Shown here: positions 61,814 to 64,000 of the stretch, piece by piece
Numbering within the stretch: the first letter of the stretch is position 1
Layout of the letters: each line of letters opens with the position of its first letter
Assembly (NCBI GenBank): GCA_963818645.1
Contig: CAWFTF010000023.1
Location: 62,001-126,000 of the forward strand
Direction: 5' to 3'
From: Gp6-AA40 sp963818645
GTDB lineage: Bacteria > Acidobacteriota > Vicinamibacteria > Vicinamibacterales > UBA2999
DNA length: 64,000 bases
Notes under the pieces: generated by a model
What the model was told of the DNA's origin: nothing
Database searches by the model: none
The model's input: only the letters and a program-made list of their open reading frames with translations
Position numbers and translations under genes: made by a program

Positions 61814-63064
61814 AGTCCCCGTTTCGTCGTGTCCAGGTACGCCTTCATTGCCAGCGCCTGGACGTGCTTGGTCGGCAGGTGGTGCTCGGTTGCCAGTCGT
61901 ACCTACGATCCTCGAACTCCGGTGCAGCATTCAGTAATTCACCGGCGCGGCGCGCGGACCTTGACGCGGACCGGTCCCAGTTCAGTCGTCACGGCGTCAT
62001 GCGATTCCGCGGTCGAGCCACCTCGCGCGCCGTCTCGCGATAGCGCACGCCGATGGTGGTCATCTCCCGGAAGATCGTCGCCAGTCAGATGAATCCTTGT
62101 TGCCCGGTTTAGCCGATCACGGTCAACAGCGTTCCAGGCCGGTTTTTCTTCATCTGTATCGCCGTGTAGAAGACATCCAGCGCGCCGTCTGCAGCACCAT
62201 CGGTCCATCAGGACGCCAAAAATCTGCGGGTTCGTTCGTCGATCTCAGCTTCGATCACGACGACCGACTGGCTCGGCGCGGCGGCATCCAGTTCACCAAT
62301 CAGCACGCGCAGCACGTTCGGCGAATTCGGAAAGTCGCGGGTGCCAGCGCCGTATCCGATGCGATCGACGCGCATTGCCGGGAGCGGGCCGAACGTGCTC
62401 GCGTAACCGGGCATGAGCAGCGCCCCTGTCGGGCGTGACGAGCTGGACCTTCCGGGCCGAGTAGATTGGCGCGCCCTTCAACAACCGCGCTGTCGCCGCG
62501 CCAGCACCGGATAGCGACCGTGCGCAGAGTGAATCGTCCCGCCACCGACATTCAGCGGCGACGAGACGATCGTATCGAGGCCGAGCTGCTCGAGCGCGAA
62601 GACGGTCGCCTGTGATATCGATGATCAGATCGAGCGCACCCACCTGGTGCAGATGAACGCGATCGAGCAACATGCCGTTGATGGCGGCCTCGGCCTCTCC
62701 GAGCCTGGTGAAGAGGGTCTTCGCTCGATCCTTCGCCCGGTGGGCCAGGTTGCGAGGAATCAATCAGACAGAGGATCTTCTGCAGCGTTCGGTGGGACTC
62801 TCCCGCCTGCGCGTGCGTGTGCTCGTGCGCATGATCGTGGTGGTGGGAGGGGGCGGCGGATGCGCCTCCCCACGGACGTTGAACTTCGTTGCGCGATCCC
62901 GCCGCGAACCACCGGCTCCGTCCGAATCGTATCCGCCGTAATCGCGAGGCCGCCGAGCCTGCCGCACGTCCTCGAGCTTCACGCCGGCGTCGATCAGTGC
63001 GCCGAGGATCGTCGCCGGAGGCACCCGAGAAGCAGTCGAAATAGAGCGCGGTCAAAATCCTCAA
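61810..63064 (-). CDS. larC: Nickel pincer cofactor biosynthesis protein LarC, heavily frameshifted
   Basis: LarC inserts nickel into the pincer nucleotide cofactor of lactate racemase and related enzymes. Pieces appear in different frames but in the right order: TALYFDCFSGASGD at the TTG start 63064, ILGALIDAGVKLEDVRQ, a His-rich stretch with GEAHP, INGMLLDRVHLHQVGALDLI, APATARLLKGAPIYSARKVQ, PAMRVDRIGYGAGTRDFP, FYTAIQMKKNRPGTLLTVI and the end QALAMKAYLDTTKRGL. At least six shifts occur in 1.25 kb. LarB and LarE are not seen. It precedes metG with an ATGA overlap. Confidence 0.85.
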
Positions 63065-63091
63065 TCTTATCAGCAGCGTCGCGACAGGCCG

Positions 63092-63769
63092 TCAGCTCCG
63101 CTGGGGGATCGCGCCGACCTCGAGCAGCGAGCAGTTGCACGCTGGTCGCCCAGGATGATGTAATCCGCAGCATGGAATCCCCGTGGACCATGCCGGCGCT
63201 ACCGGCTGGTCAGAATCAGGTCGTCGTCGCTCGGCGCCGAATAGCCTGACGGGTGGTCTGGACCGATAGCCGCGGCGGCCGCTGCCGTTGCCTCTCGAAA
63301 CACTTCCCGCGGGTGAACGACCGTTGAGTCGAGCGTGCCGATGGCGATGATCCGGACCCGAATCAGGTGGTGCTTCGTGTCCAGCATCACGACCCCGAAC
63401 TGCTCCACCGCGGCTGCTCCGTAGAGCGGCAGAAGATATGCCGCCAGTTGGCCGGACCCGCAGCTTCGGTCGTTCGACGCCGCCGCGCGTCAGCGTCCGG
63501 CGTCCCAGTTCGACGGCTGCAAGCACCTGCGCGGCCCGCGCGCGGCCGATGTGCCAGCAACACGATGCCGAAATCGTCAATCGCCACACGCGTCAAACCC
63601 GTGCGTGCCTCCAATGTCGTGGAGCAAATCGTTGGCGACGTCCAGGGCGTTCCGCGCGCGCGACCCGGTTCAGACGTACAAGCGCCAGGAGCTCGTTGTC
63701 GCCGAGTCCGGCGGCGCCGAGGCGCTCGAGTTTCTCGCGTGGCCAATCATGTGGCGCAACAGCTTTCAT
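63092..63769 (-). CDS. radC: RadC family JAB-domain protein, frameshifted
   Basis: RadC/YicR family, often linked to DNA repair though the function is unsettled. Start MKAVAPHDWPREKLERLG (ATG 63767-63769). In successive frames: LGDNELLALV, an RVARARNALDVANDLLHDIG segment, QVLAAVELGRRTLTRGGVER, EQFGVVMLDTKHHLIRVRII, REVFREATAAAAAAI, HPSGYSAPSDDD (the JAMM-type metal site, normally HNHPSGDPTPSxxD) and the end CNCSLLEVGAIPQRS. At least four shifts. It is divergent from the lipoprotein gene at the window end. Confidence 0.85.
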
Positions 63770-63785
63770 CTATACTCAAATCCTT

Positions 63786-64000
63786 ATGCGTTTCTCCACG
63801 GGGCTCGCCCGTGGCTTGTGGCTCGTCGTCGTCCTCGTTGCAATCTCCTGTGCGGAACCCCCTCACAAGGAAATGGATCGGCGCAGGGCGCCATCGATGC
63901 CGCGCGCGCGGCCGGCGCCGAACAATACGCGGCCGCCGAATTCACAGCGGCGACGAAGGCTCTCACACAGTCCGAGCGGTCGCCGCTTCGCGACTATCGA
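63786..64000 (+). CDS. DUF4398-like lipoprotein, 3' end outside window, one frameshift
   Basis: ATG 63786 gives MRFSTGLARGLWLVVVLVAI and a Cys in ISCAEPPHKEMD, a lipobox-like site. A shift near 63870 leads to AIDAARAAGAEQYAAAEFTA and on, the helical alanine-rich repeat of DUF4398 proteins, which often precede OmpA-like or TonB-like envelope proteins. The gene runs past the right edge. Confidence 0.7.
   Translation, partial: MRFSTGLARGLWLVVVLVAISCAEPPHKEMDRRRAPSMPRARPAPNNTRPPNSQRRRRLSHSPSGRRFATI

Overview
The window reads as chromosomal DNA of a high-GC Gram-negative bacterium. The gene families fit Acidobacteriota best, perhaps Vicinamibacteria: a Ser/Thr kinase fused to a TolB-like propeller next to a winged-helix/FHA regulator, PadR with its membrane partner, 'PDLSGNW' secreted proteins and a CarF-type plasmalogen desaturase. 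The taxon is an inference from gene content. About fifteen otherwise recognisable genes, including secA, gcvP, oxc, ligA, metG, larC and radC, are split by one-base shifts, mostly single-base insertions. I read these mainly as uncorrected sequencing errors, so I annotate whole genes across the shifts and give the shift positions.

Layout. 1-7.7 kb: 3' part of a CoA-acylating aldehyde dehydrogenase, an MltD-like lytic transglycosylase, ComM, a Tat/membrane protein, a DMT exporter and an M23 peptidase. 7.7-12.3 kb: secA and guaB. 12.3-18.8 kb (minus): gcvT-gcvH-gcvP, then nnr-tsaE. 18.9-24.2 kb: a two-gene ABC system, an AAA+/Fis regulator without the sigma-54 loop, dctA, and a pilin-PilZ pair. 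24.3-35.0 kb: an island with an oxalate operon (oxc-frc-NDP-forming acyl-CoA synthetase), a wHTH-FHA regulator, a degenerate kinase/propeller and a truncated dihaem cytochrome. The island is bounded by two 198-bp direct repeats of the junction between a ComEA-like gene and the pilin gene, so it seems to split that gene pair. 35-49 kb: HU, a protealysin-like protease with its emfourin inhibitor, DinB, CPBP protease, an ether-lipid-type pair (CarF-like desaturase and fatty-acid hydroxylase), a serine hydrolase, a PadR module, a VWA protein, an epimerase, an amidohydrolase and the RNase P RNA. 49-64 kb: a GT-C type membrane protein, an NtrC-type regulator, and a long minus-strand run radC-larC-metG-tatD-polyprenyl synthase-ligA-htrA-ntrC.

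The most unusual signal is a set of six intergenic elements at 12.3, 14.3, 17.7, 45.4, 54.1 and 57.9 kb. Each is a degenerate 7-bp tandem repeat whose second half carries the reverse complement of the same heptamer, so each can fold into a long imperfect hairpin. The heptamer differs at every locus, but the 7-bp period and the position directly 3' of a minus-strand gene do not change. In three cases the repeat supplies the stop codon or the last codons of the gene. A seventh candidate lies inside the 198-bp repeats. No tRNA gene, CRISPR array or transposase was seen.
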